Below, in pieces: positions 39,718 to 47,527 of a stretch of 64,000 nucleotides of DNA (positions are counted from its first letter, which is position 1; every line of letters begins with the position of its first letter). Source of the DNA: Tumebacillus sp. BK434 (lineage in GTDB: Bacteria; Bacillota; Bacilli; Tumebacillales; Tumebacillaceae); NCBI RefSeq assembly GCF_004340785.1, contig NZ_SLXS01000004.1, positions 248,001 to 312,000 of the forward strand. The letters run 5' to 3'. The position numbers were made by a program, and so were the translations under genes. The notes beneath the pieces are model-generated. The model was not told where the DNA came from, did not search any database, and was given only the letters and a program-made list of their open reading frames with translations.

Positions 39718-39757
39718 GAAGCGGGCGTCCTGTCGACGGCCGCTTCTTTTTGTTTTT
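39718..39757 (+). terminator. Intrinsic terminator after NlpC/P60 gene
   Basis: GAAGCGG / CCGCTTC outer stem with inner GTC/GAC pairing, followed by TTTTTG and more T. Confidence 0.85.
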
Positions 39758-39950
39758 ATTAGACTACAAAGTACTAACGTCTGCCAAGCTCAACCATTTC
39801 ATCACGCTGGGAATGTTGGAAGAAACCGTCAATTGGCTAACCAAACACATTTCCAATCTGAGATAATTCGGTAAAAAATTACCATTCGTGTCGAAAAGGA
39901 TTTCTTTGTTCTTTTGTCTAATAGAAACAATACAACAGTATAGCAACAAA
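39758..39950. other. AT-rich gap, possible remnant of a gene end
   Basis: This part of the 400-base gap between the NlpC/P60 gene and yqeG is clearly richer in A+T than its surroundings. On the plus strand, 39762-39866 is an open frame without a start that reads DYKVLTSAKLNHFITLGML and ends NLR-stop, like the tail of a lost gene. A 61-codon frame runs on the minus strand. Neither has an SD or a recognised family. Confidence 0.3.
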
Positions 39951-39998
39951 CGAAAAAGCCTCTGTCCTTCCCTCGAGCCGGGAGCAGAGGCTTTTTCG
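39951..39998. terminator. Bidirectional terminator-like hairpin
   Basis: Perfect 14-bp inverted repeat CGAAAAAGCCTCTG / CAGAGGCTTTTTCG with a loop of 20 bases. The T run lies in the arm, so it could stop transcripts from either side. Confidence 0.8.
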
Positions 39999-40099
39999 CG
40001 TTTGGCCGATTTATTGGCAGAATCTTCTCTTCTGTGATATTCTCTACAGGTGGATGGAATGCTACTACAACGGGATTCCCTTTTGAGGTGAAAACAAGA

Positions 40100-40615
40100 A
40101 TGTTAAAACAACTGATTCCCGATCTCTATGTAGAGTCGGTTTTTCACATTGACCTGGATGAACTGCAGCAGCGCGGGGTCAAAGGCATCATCACCGACCT
40201 TGACAACACGCTGGTGCGCTGGGATGAGCCGGACGCGACGCCGAAGCTGATCGAATGGCTCGATCATGTCCGCGATACCCGCGGGATCAAAGTCTGCGTC
40301 GTCTCGAACAACAAAGACCACCGCGTCGAGAAGTTCTCGAAGCCGTTAAACATCCCGTTCATCGGCCGCGCCCGCAAACCGAAGCGCGCGCCGTTTCTGC
40401 GCGCTTTGGAAGTGCTCGGCACCAAGCGCGAAGAGACGGTCGTCATTGGCGACCAGCTGTTTACCGACGTGCTCGGCGGCAATCGCATGAACATGTATAC
40501 GATCCTCGTCATGCCTGTGGCCGACAAAGAATGGATCGGCACCAAAGTGCTGCGCGCGATGGAACGCGTTGCGTTTTCGATCTTGCGCCGCCGCGGAATG
40601 ATTCCTTGGGAGTGA
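40100..40615 (+). CDS. yqeG: YqeG family HAD-IIIA phosphatase
   Basis: A 171-residue HAD protein. VKGIITDLDNTLVRWDEPDATP holds the nucleophile Asp in DLDNT. VCVVSNNKDHRVEKF carries motif II, RKPKRAPFLRAL the Lys of motif III, and VVIGDQLFTDVLGGNRMNM motif IV. YqeG relatives dephosphorylate small phosphates, and relatives elsewhere are phosphatidylglycerophosphate phosphatases, which is a plausible activity. The ATG at 40100 follows GAGGTG. It heads the conserved yqeG-yqeH-aroE-yhbY-nadD-yqeK-rsfS-yqeM series. A paralogue lies at 52939-53463. Confidence 0.92.
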   Translation: MLKQLIPDLYVESVFHIDLDELQQRGVKGIITDLDNTLVRWDEPDATPKLIEWLDHVRDTRGIKVCVVSNNKDHRVEKFSKPLNIPFIGRARKPKRAPFLRALEVLGTKREETVVIGDQLFTDVLGGNRMNMYTILVMPVADKEWIGTKVLRAMERVAFSILRRRGMIPWE

Positions 40616-40622
40616 ACAACGA

Positions 40623-41744
40623 ATGTCTGAATTTGATTTGACTTGTACCGGCTGCGGCATCGCCATCCAGACCGAGGAAAAAGAAAAGCCGGGCTATGCC
40701 CCGCTGAATTCGGTGATCGAACGCGAATATCCGGTCTGCCAGCGCTGTTACCGCATCAAGCACTACAGTGACGTGGCGCCCGTCTCGCTCGACAACGAAG
40801 GGTTCCAGAAGATTCTCCGCGACATCGGCAAGCGTCCGGCCCTGGTCGTCAAAGTGGTCGACCTGTTCGATTTCGCCGGGTCCTGGGTAAAAGAGATCAA
40901 CAAATACGTCGGGAAGAACCCGATCATCCTCGTCGCCAACAAAGCGGACCTGCTGCCGAAGGTGACCAATTTTGAACGCGTCGAGTTCTGGCTGAAAAAA
41001 GAAGTCGAGAAACAAGGCGTCCGCGTCGACGACATCATCCTGATCTCGGCGAAAAAGCGGATCAACATCGAATTTGTCAAAGAGGCGATCGACCAGCGCA
41101 TCGGCAACAAAGACGTCTATGTCGTCGGCACCGCCAACGTCGGCAAATCGACGTTGATCAACGGCCTTTTGAATCTCTACGGCCATGAAGAAGGCGCGGA
41201 GATCACCACGTCCCGCTATCCGGGCACCACGCTGTCGACGATCCGGATGGATCTGCCAAACCACAGCGGCGATCTGATCGATACGCCGGGAATCATGACG
41301 ACGCATCGCTTGACCGACCTCGTCTGCCCGAAATCGCTGCGCGACATCACGCCGGAAGGTTACATCAACCCGAAGACCTACCAGCTGAACGACCAGCAGA
41401 CCTTGTTCCTCGGCGGCTTGGCGCGCTTCGACTACGTGGAGGGGCCGAAGCAGGGCTTCTCCGTCTATGCGGCCAACCAGCTGAACGTGCACCGCACGAA
41501 GCTGGAGCGGGCGGACGAGCTGTACGCCAACCATCTCGGCACGCTGCTCACCCCGCCCTGCGACGCGTGCCCGGACTCTTTGCGCGGTCTCGTGCCGCAC
41601 CGGATCACCTTGAAGTCGGGCCACCCGCAGGACATCGTGATCTCCGGGCTCGGCTGGATCACCGTGCGCGGCATGCATTACACGCACGTGGTCGTGCATG
41701 TGCCCAAAGGCGTTGAGGTGCACACGCGCCGCGCCTTGATTTAA
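40623..41744 (+). CDS. yqeH: Ribosome biogenesis GTPase YqeH
   Basis: A 373-residue circularly permuted GTPase. An N-terminal zinc finger (CTGC and CQRC) is followed by the GTPase motifs in permuted order: G4 NKAD, G5 ISAKK, G1 GTANVGKST, then G3 DTPG. A C-terminal RNA-binding-type region follows. YqeH helps assemble the 30S subunit. It starts seven bases after yqeG, so the two are co-transcribed. Confidence 0.96.
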   Translation: MSEFDLTCTGCGIAIQTEEKEKPGYAPLNSVIEREYPVCQRCYRIKHYSDVAPVSLDNEGFQKILRDIGKRPALVVKVVDLFDFAGSWVKEINKYVGKNPIILVANKADLLPKVTNFERVEFWLKKEVEKQGVRVDDIILISAKKRINIEFVKEAIDQRIGNKDVYVVGTANVGKSTLINGLLNLYGHEEGAEITTSRYPGTTLSTIRMDLPNHSGDLIDTPGIMTTHRLTDLVCPKSLRDITPEGYINPKTYQLNDQQTLFLGGLARFDYVEGPKQGFSVYAANQLNVHRTKLERADELYANHLGTLLTPPCDACPDSLRGLVPHRITLKSGHPQDIVISGLGWITVRGMHYTHVVVHVPKGVEVHTRRALI

Positions 41745-41852
41745 CGCAGCAGTCGAAATTGCCGTTCTAGCAGAGGGCGTTCGTTTGTCATATTTCAACA
41801 TAACTCCCCATACACCTTAGATACACACCTTAAAAGGGCGGAGGGGATCTGT

Positions 41853-42074
41853 TTGGAAACGATGACAAAAGAGCGCCGTCGATTTATCAAACGATTTGTC
41901 ATGAATGGGTCGGGCTGCGAAGAACTGCGCATTGAGCAACTGATGAACGATCTGCGCCATGAGGTGCAAGCGGTGCGCGAAGAGCAGCCGGAGCTGTCCG
42001 ACTACCAGCTGTACGATCTGACTTTCTCGTTCCATGAAAACGGCATGATGGTACAGATGGAATTCCGTCGCTAA
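41853..42074 (+). CDS. Small hypothetical protein in the yqe operon
   Basis: A 73-residue charged protein (KERRRFIKRFVMNGSGCEELRIEQLMNDLRHEV... LYDLTFSFHENGMMVQMEFRR). No family was recognised. GGAGGGG lies six bases before a TTG at 41853, which makes TTG the likelier start than the ATG nine bases later. It is inserted between yqeH and aroE, which are adjacent in Bacillus subtilis, and is closed by its own terminator. Confidence 0.65.
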   Translation: METMTKERRRFIKRFVMNGSGCEELRIEQLMNDLRHEVQAVREEQPELSDYQLYDLTFSFHENGMMVQMEFRR

Positions 42075-42079
42075 TCGGA

Positions 42080-42105
42080 AGACCCGCGGTTGCGGGTCTT
42101 TTTTC
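42080..42105 (+). terminator. Intrinsic terminator
   Basis: AGACCCGC / GCGGGTCT perfect stem, GGTT loop and T run. Confidence 0.9.
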
Positions 42106-42139
42106 TATGCATTACACTGAAGAAAAAGGGGAGATGGAC

Positions 42140-42979
42140 ATGCTTTCCAGTTCGACAATGTGCGTGGGGCTGTTCGGGTATCCGGTCGCACACTCCAAGT
42201 CCCCGCAGATGCACAACGCCGCATTTGCCCGGCTTGGCCTCGACTGCGCGTATCTGGCTTTTGCGGTCGAGCCGGAGCGCTTGCCTGACGCTGTGGCCGG
42301 CATTCGCGCGCTCGGCTTGCGCGGAGTCAACGTGACGATCCCGCATAAAGTCGCCGTGCTGCCTCTGCTCGACAAGATCTCCCCGGAGGCGGAGTTGATC
42401 GGGGCGGTGAACACGATCGTCAACGACGGAGGTGTTTTGACCGGCTACAACACCGACGGCATCGGCTACTTGTCCGCCCTGCAGGAAGAGACGGGCATCG
42501 AGATCCAAGGCAAGCGGGTGCTGCTGCTCGGCGCAGGCGGCGCGGCGCGCGCGGTTGCGGTGCAAATGGCTTTGAACGGAGCGGAGCGCCTCGTGATCGC
42601 TGCCCGGCAGCAGGAGCGAGCGGCGGAGTTGGCGGCGCATCTGCGCACGCATGCAGCGGCAGACGGCATCACGATGGAAGAGGCAGCAGCGGAGCTTGCC
42701 GAGTACGACCTGATCATCAACACCACGCCGGTTGGCATGCATCCGCAGACCGACGCCGTGCCGGTGCCCACCGCGGGCCTGCAGGCGGGGCAACTGGTCA
42801 GCGATCTGATCTACAACCCGCGCCAGACCCGCTTTTTGCACGAGGCGAAAGCGCGCGGTTGCGTGGTCTCCGGGGGCTTGGGCATGTTTGTGCACCAAGG
42901 CGCGCATGCGTTTCAGCTCTGGACGGGTGAGCGGGCGCCGGTGGATGTGATGCGGCAAACGGTGGAATCCTGCTTGTAG
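42140..42979 (+). CDS. aroE: Shikimate dehydrogenase
   Basis: A 279-residue enzyme. The shikimate-binding segment YPVAHSKSPQMHNAAF, the catalytic Lys in VNVTIPHKVAVL, NTIVNDGG and NTDGIGYLSAL are all present. The NADP-binding loop is VLLLGAGGAARAVAVQM, and the C-terminal GLGMFVHQGAHAFQLW is intact. It reduces 3-dehydroshikimate to shikimate in aromatic amino acid synthesis. The ATG at 42140 was chosen because AAGGGGAG ends six bases upstream; the first in-frame ATG at 42107 overlaps the terminator. Confidence 0.95.
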   Translation: MLSSSTMCVGLFGYPVAHSKSPQMHNAAFARLGLDCAYLAFAVEPERLPDAVAGIRALGLRGVNVTIPHKVAVLPLLDKISPEAELIGAVNTIVNDGGVLTGYNTDGIGYLSALQEETGIEIQGKRVLLLGAGGAARAVAVQMALNGAERLVIAARQQERAAELAAHLRTHAAADGITMEEAAAELAEYDLIINTTPVGMHPQTDAVPVPTAGLQAGQLVSDLIYNPRQTRFLHEAKARGCVVSGGLGMFVHQGAHAFQLWTGERAPVDVMRQTVESCL

Positions 42980-43036
42980 AAGTGCTATACTCAATCTTTG
43001 GTACCAAGCCTCAGAACAAGAAGGAGTATGAACCAT

Positions 43037-43330
43037 ATGCTGACTGGAAAACAAAAGCGTCATCTGCGCGCGCTGGCTCACCACGTAACCCCGGTGACCC
43101 AAGTGGGCAAAGGCGGCGTTTCTGACAACATGATTGAACAGATCAACCTGGCGCTGGAATCGAAAGAGCTGATCAAGATCTCGATCCTGCAGAACTGCGA
43201 AGAGGACAAGAACGTCGTCGCCCGTGACCTCGCGGAGCGCTCCGGCGCCGAGCTGGTGCAACTGATCGGCAAGACGGTCGTCCTGTACAAGGAGTCGAAA
43301 GAAAACAAACAGATCGAACTGCCGCGCTAA
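43037..43330 (+). CDS. yhbY: YhbY family RNA-binding protein (YqeI)
   Basis: A 97-residue CRM-domain protein. LTGKQKRHLRALAHHVTPVTQVGKGGVSDNMIEQINLALESKELIKISIL matches YhbY, including the GKGG loop. The family binds pre-50S ribosomal particles. AAGAAGGAG precedes the region. ATG at 43037 was preferred; the ATG at 43028 is too close to the SD. It lies between aroE and nadD as in Bacillus subtilis. Confidence 0.92.
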   Translation: MLTGKQKRHLRALAHHVTPVTQVGKGGVSDNMIEQINLALESKELIKISILQNCEEDKNVVARDLAERSGAELVQLIGKTVVLYKESKENKQIELPR

Positions 43331-43368
43331 CCTGCAGCAGCACGAAGAGAGCAGAGGAGGTGCTGACG

Positions 43369-43980
43369 GTGCGTCTTGGCATCTTTGGCGGCACCTTCGA
43401 CCCGGTACACATCGGCCATCTGGTCGCCGCGCAAGTGGCGCTGGAGCAGGCCGGCTTGGACAAGGTGCTGTTTGTGCCGGCCGGGGTGAATCCGCTGAAA
43501 GTCGGCAAGAAGATCTCGGCGGGCGAGCATCGCCTGCGCATGGTGCAACTCGCGCTGGAAGGCGCGCCGCAGTTTGCGGCCAGCGACTGGGAAGTGAATC
43601 GCCCGGGACCGTCGTTTACGGTCGACACGTTGGAGCACTTTCACGCTGAGCACCCGGAGGCGGAGCTGTTTTTCATCATCGGAGCGGACAACCTGCACAT
43701 CCTGCCCAAGTGGCGCGCGGTCGACCGGATCATGGAGCTGGCGACCGTCCTCGCCGTCACGCGACCGGGCTTTGACCTGAAGACCAGCGCCTGCACGGCG
43801 CTCGCGCTCCATCCGGAAGTGGCGTGCCGCGTTCAGTATGTGGAGATCCCGGGACTTGACATCTCCTCCACATGGATCCGTGAGCGTCTCGTAAAGAATC
43901 TTTCGGTTGAGCATCTCGTTCCCCAAAAGGTCATAGGGTATAGTGAGGAGAACAAGTTGTATGAACGAATCCCAGATTAA
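43369..43980 (+). CDS. nadD: Nicotinate-nucleotide adenylyltransferase
   Basis: A 203-residue nucleotidyltransferase. LGIFGGTFDPVHIGHLVAAQ carries the HxGH motif, FIIGADNLHILPKW is the NaMN-site segment, and the late IxxTxIR motif reads ISSTWIRERL. It forms deamido-NAD from nicotinate mononucleotide and ATP. GTG at 43369 follows AGGAGG by eight bases. The gene overlaps yqeK by 20 bases. nadE, for the last step of NAD synthesis, is also in this window at 61601 but is not linked to it. Confidence 0.95.
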   Translation: MRLGIFGGTFDPVHIGHLVAAQVALEQAGLDKVLFVPAGVNPLKVGKKISAGEHRLRMVQLALEGAPQFAASDWEVNRPGPSFTVDTLEHFHAEHPEAELFFIIGADNLHILPKWRAVDRIMELATVLAVTRPGFDLKTSACTALALHPEVACRVQYVEIPGLDISSTWIRERLVKNLSVEHLVPQKVIGYSEENKLYERIPD

Positions 43981-44536
43981 AGAACTCATTCGTCAGACCT
44001 TGAGTCCGCGCCGCTTCCAGCACGTCAGCGGCGTTGTCGAGGCGGCCGACCAGCTCGCCCGACGCTTTGGCGTCGACGTGGAAAAAGCGCGCCTCGCCGC
44101 GTGGATTCACGACTATGCGCGGGAATGGCCGGTCGACAAGTGGTACGAGACGGCAAAGGAACGGGGCGTGGACCCCGCTTTCTTTGAAGTGGCGGAGATG
44201 TTGCACGGACCGATCGCCGCGTCGATGCTCGGCGATGTCTTCGGCCTTGAAGACGAAGACATCGCAGATGCTGTGCGCTATCACACCTCCGGGCGCGCCG
44301 GGATGACACCGCTGGAAAAAGTGGTGTGCTTGGCAGACTACATAGAAGCGGGCCGCGACTATCCGGCCGTCCACGACCTGCGCGAAAAAGCGGAAGCGGA
44401 CCTCGACCTGGCCCTGGCTTCCGCGTTCGACAACACGATTCGCTTCCTGCTCGACAAAAACAAGCCTATTTTTCCACTGACCATCGTGGCGCGCAACGAT
44501 TTGTGGCGTGCGCTGAAGGACAGGCGGACACTTTAA
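43961..44536 (+). CDS. yqeK: YqeK-type HD-domain hydrolase (Ap4A hydrolase)
   Basis: A 191-residue HD protein. The metal ligands are visible in RRFQHVSGVVEAA (His), LAAWIHDYAREW (His-Asp) and MLHGPIAASML (His). AVRYHTSGRAGMTPLEKVVCLADYIEAGRD carries the later His and Asp. YqeK enzymes hydrolyse diadenosine tetraphosphate symmetrically to two ADP, a heat- and stress-linked nucleotide. The ATG at 43961 lies inside the nadD end and follows GTGAGGAG. Confidence 0.92.
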   Translation: MNESQIKELIRQTLSPRRFQHVSGVVEAADQLARRFGVDVEKARLAAWIHDYAREWPVDKWYETAKERGVDPAFFEVAEMLHGPIAASMLGDVFGLEDEDIADAVRYHTSGRAGMTPLEKVVCLADYIEAGRDYPAVHDLREKAEADLDLALASAFDNTIRFLLDKNKPIFPLTIVARNDLWRALKDRRTL

Positions 44537-44596
44537 TGCCACACCTCGAATATACTGTACTACCTGTAGTCCCAAACTTACTTAGGAGGCATGCAA

Positions 44597-44944
44597 ATGA
44601 GCGATCGAGTCTTGGAATTGGCGCGTAATGCGGCTGACGCTGTCGCAGATAAGAAAGCGAATGATGTGGTGGTTCTTGATATACAAGGACTGTCGGTGAT
44701 CGCTGATTATTTTGTAATCTGCAGCGGGAATTCCAACACTCAAGTGCAAGCAATCGCAAATGGCGTGCGCGAAAAACTTGCCAAGCGAGGAAGCATCATC
44801 AAATCGATGGAAGGTTATGATGAGGCACGGTGGGTTTTGCTTGACTTTGGTGATGTCGTGGTTCATGTGTTCCGCCAAGAGGAACGCGAATTCTACAACC
44901 TGGAGCGCGTCTGGGGGGACGCGAAACAGCTGAGCATTGTGTAA
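44597..44944 (+). CDS. rsfS: Ribosomal silencing factor RsfS
   Basis: A 115-residue protein. VVVLDIQGLSVIADYFVICSGNSNTQVQAIANGV and GYDEARWVLLDFGDVVVHVFRQEEREFYNLERVWGDA are the family signatures. RsfS binds ribosomal protein L14 and blocks subunit joining when nutrients are scarce. ATG at 44597 has AGGAGG seven bases upstream; ATG at 44591 is too near the SD. Confidence 0.95.
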   Translation: MSDRVLELARNAADAVADKKANDVVVLDIQGLSVIADYFVICSGNSNTQVQAIANGVREKLAKRGSIIKSMEGYDEARWVLLDFGDVVVHVFRQEEREFYNLERVWGDAKQLSIV

Positions 44945-44959
44945 CGAGAGGACCATCCG

Positions 44960-45718
44960 GTGAAGGATCACGAACAAAGCTACGGGGAATTTGCCTACTT
45001 CTACGACCAGTTGATGCAGGATGCCCCGTACGAATCTTGGATGACCTTCTTGGAGCAGGCGCTGGCGCGGTATGAGCTCATGCCGCGCCATATCGCCGAT
45101 TTGGGCTGCGGCACGGGCACGATCTCCATCGCTCTCTATGAGCAGGGATTCAAAGTGACCGGCGTCGACCTCTCTGAGGATATGTTGGCGCAGGCGGAAG
45201 CGAAGCTTTCCTCCCACTCTTCACGGCTTCGTTTTCTCTGTCAAGATCTGCGGGAGCTCTACCTCCCGGAAGCGTGCGACCTGGCTGTGTCGTTTTGCGA
45301 CTCGTTGAACTACATCACAGACGAGGACGATCTCGCGCAGATCTTCCAACGCGTCAAGACACAGCTGCGTTCCGGCGGCCTGTTTCTGTTTGACATGCAC
45401 AGCGTCTACAAGCTGCGCGAGAAGCTCGGGCAAAATGTATTTTATGAAGTCGGTGAGGACGTGACCTACCTCTGGCAGAGCCGGTTCGATGAAGCGACGG
45501 CGACTGTCGAGTACGACATCACGTTTTTTGCTTTGGAGGATGAAGAGGAGCAGTTGTATCGGAGGTTTCACGAATACCACGTTCAACGCGCTTACGACAT
45601 CGGGACGGTGGAGCGTCTCTTGAAAGCGGCAGGTTTTCAAACAGTAGAAGTATATGCTGACTTTCGGTGGGACGTGCCAACAGATTCTGCAGAACGCCTT
45701 TTTTTTGTCGCAAAATAG
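44960..45718 (+). CDS. yqeM: SAM-dependent methyltransferase (YqeM-like)
   Basis: A 252-residue class I methyltransferase. Motif I is HIADLGCGTGTISIALYEQG, followed by VTGVDLSEDML and LAVSFCDSLNYI. It keeps the yqeL-yqeM adjacency of Bacillus. Substrate unknown. It starts with GTG 15 bases after rsfS, with GAGAGGA upstream, and is closed by a terminator. Confidence 0.88.
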   Translation: MKDHEQSYGEFAYFYDQLMQDAPYESWMTFLEQALARYELMPRHIADLGCGTGTISIALYEQGFKVTGVDLSEDMLAQAEAKLSSHSSRLRFLCQDLRELYLPEACDLAVSFCDSLNYITDEDDLAQIFQRVKTQLRSGGLFLFDMHSVYKLREKLGQNVFYEVGEDVTYLWQSRFDEATATVEYDITFFALEDEEEQLYRRFHEYHVQRAYDIGTVERLLKAAGFQTVEVYADFRWDVPTDSAERLFFVAK

Positions 45719-45720
45719 GG

Positions 45721-45752
45721 AAAGCGCCCGGATTGGCTCGGGGCGCTTTTTC
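45721..45752 (+). terminator. Intrinsic terminator after yqeM
   Basis: AAAGCGCCC / GGGCGCTTT stem with TTTTT. Confidence 0.85.
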
Positions 45753-45831
45753 TGTTTTCCGGACCCTTCACGCTTTTTTCTCTGGGCGAATACCTTATGG
45801 GTACTCCAAAGGGAGAGGGTGAACGCCTGGC

Positions 45832-47118
45832 ATGTTTGTACATCTGGTCAAAAAAGGGGAAACCTTACCCGGCATCGCCCACGCCTACGGGGTGAGTGCC
45901 AAGGGGCTCCAACAGACGAACGGATGGGTCGACGACGCCTTGGTGCCGGGCTGCTCGCTCCTCGTGCCGACACCCGTGCCAACCACGCTGCTCACCTATC
46001 AAGTCCAAACGGGCGATACGGTCAAAAAGGTCGCCAATCGTTTTCATATGCCGGAGCGGATGCTGCACGCCGCCAATCTTGTCACGGGCGAGACGCTGAA
46101 GCCGGGCGTTTGTTTGACGTTACCGATGCCGGTGCTGGAGAAGAAGACGATCGAGGTCAACATGCGCTGGGAGGTGCAAGAAGAAGACCTCGACCTGCTG
46201 ACGATGGATGAGGCGACAGGCAGCGTCTCCTCCGTCTCTGTCGCCTATGGCATCGCCGAGAGCGACGGGCGGCTGCGGTTGCCCCCGCTGCTTTCGCGCC
46301 GCCTGCTGGCCGAGACGAGACGGGCCAAGGCGGAGAACTTGCTCTTGCTCACGATGGCCGACGGGGAGGCGGCAGCTCGGCTGTTCAGCCATCTGCCGAG
46401 CCGCCGCGCCTTTTTCTCCGAACTGCGCGCGGTGATGCAGGAGCATGGCTTTCGCGGGCTGCATCTGGAACTGCCGCAGTTGAAGCCCGCCCTGCGCCCG
46501 CTGGTCAACGGTTTTGTCCGCGAGCTGGGGCTGCGCGTGCGGCGCTCCGGCGGGATGCTCTATCTCGGCGTGCCGGCGCATGAGCACGAGGAACCGGAAC
46601 ACCCGCGCACCGGGGCGTATGACGTGCCGTATCTTAACCATCACGTCGACCGGCTGGTCTGGAATGCAGACGAAGAGTTCGGACGGCTGGATGGACCGCC
46701 GATGGCGCTGGCGCCGCTGGCTCCGATCAAGCGGTCGCTGCGGCACGCGCTGACGATGGTGCCGCGCCGCAAACTGCTGCTCGGGCTGCCTTTTTTCGGC
46801 TACGACTGGGCGCTGCCGTTTCAGCCCGACCAGTTGCCGACGCTGATCCTGCACGGGCACTGCGACGAAGAGGTACTGCCGCCCAAGCAGATCCAGTGGG
46901 ACGACCGGGCGATGGCGCCGATGTTCATCTACAAGAATGAAGTCGGCGAAACGCGGGAAGTCTGGTATGAGGATGTGCGCAGCATCGCAGCGAAGCTGCA
47001 CCTCGTCTCGGAGCTCGGTCTCGCCGGCATCTCCTGCCTCGTCCACGGCAGCACGCTGGAAGCGCATTGGGAGCTGCTTCGCGACTCTTTCCATATTTCA
47101 AAGACTAATGTCTCCTGA
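45832..47118 (+). CDS. LysM-GH18-like protein, probably non-catalytic
   Basis: A 428-residue protein with two N-terminal LysM repeats (MFVHLVKKGETLPGIAHAYG; LTYQVQTGDTVKKVANRFH) and a C-terminal GH18-like barrel. It resembles the protein at 848-2098 in layout and in its last strand (REVWYEDVRSIAAKLHLVSELGLAGIS). There is no signal peptide, as in spore-located YaaH-type proteins. The region matching the GH18 motif DGxxxDxE reads RGLHLELP, so the catalytic Asp is changed and the Glu is replaced by Pro. It probably binds cortex or wall without hydrolysis (inference). The ATG at 45832 has GGAGAGGGTG about 12 bases upstream. Confidence 0.82.
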   Translation: MFVHLVKKGETLPGIAHAYGVSAKGLQQTNGWVDDALVPGCSLLVPTPVPTTLLTYQVQTGDTVKKVANRFHMPERMLHAANLVTGETLKPGVCLTLPMPVLEKKTIEVNMRWEVQEEDLDLLTMDEATGSVSSVSVAYGIAESDGRLRLPPLLSRRLLAETRRAKAENLLLLTMADGEAAARLFSHLPSRRAFFSELRAVMQEHGFRGLHLELPQLKPALRPLVNGFVRELGLRVRRSGGMLYLGVPAHEHEEPEHPRTGAYDVPYLNHHVDRLVWNADEEFGRLDGPPMALAPLAPIKRSLRHALTMVPRRKLLLGLPFFGYDWALPFQPDQLPTLILHGHCDEEVLPPKQIQWDDRAMAPMFIYKNEVGETREVWYEDVRSIAAKLHLVSELGLAGISCLVHGSTLEAHWELLRDSFHISKTNVS

Positions 47119-47147
47119 AAAAACACAAAAGTTCATTTTGTACTTTG

Positions 47148-47177
47148 TTGACAAAACGAATTGGGAATGCGTATACT
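47148..47177 (+). promoter_or_regulatory. Promoter of the leuS T-box transcript
   Basis: TTGACA at 47148-47153, 18-base spacer, TATACT at 47172-47177. Confidence 0.8.
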
Positions 47178-47183
47178 ACAAAC

Positions 47184-47476
47184 AACAAGTGAAACATTAT
47201 GTCGAAAGCAATGGCGTTGATGGGGAATAGTAGTTCGACGAACTTTTCAGAGAGCCGACGGGTGGTGCGAGTCGGTACGTTTCGGAGAATGAACTCGCCT
47301 CGGAGCTGCAGCGGGGAACTACCAGTACCCGATGCCGTCTCGTCCGCGTTACAGGACTTTTAATGAGAGTGCCCGATCTGCTTCTGAGGGCACTGAATTA
47401 GGGTGGTACCACGGGAATGTTACTCCTAACCTCTCGTCCCTAGCGAACCAGCGCTGGGGGCGGGAGGTTTTATTTG
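47184..47476 (+). promoter_or_regulatory. T-box riboswitch (leucine) upstream of leuS
   Basis: A leader of about 290 bases with an AGTA motif near 47230, the GGTGGTGCGAG region, and a specifier segment GAACTCGCCTCGGAG in which CTC (47294-47296) is the leucine codon. The T-box AGGGTGGTACCACGGG begins at about 47400. It ends in a terminator stem (AACCTCTCGTCCC against GGGGCGGGAGGTT, 47428-47474, then TTATTT). Uncharged tRNA-Leu should favour the antiterminator and raise leuS expression. This leader fills the 409-base gap before leuS. Confidence 0.93.
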
Positions 47477-47527
47477 TTTTCACGTCCCTTTTGCGCAAAC
47501 AGCCATCTCAAAAGGAGGTCAACCTAC

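Noticed and set aside
39764-39949. A 61-codon frame on the minus strand
   Set aside because: No SD, no family, AT-rich composition, and it lies in a gap bounded by terminators.
47474-47527. Earlier in-frame ATG for leuS at 47474
   Set aside because: It lies at the T-box terminator and has no SD, whereas the ATG at 47528 follows AAAAGGAGG and matches the family's N-terminus.
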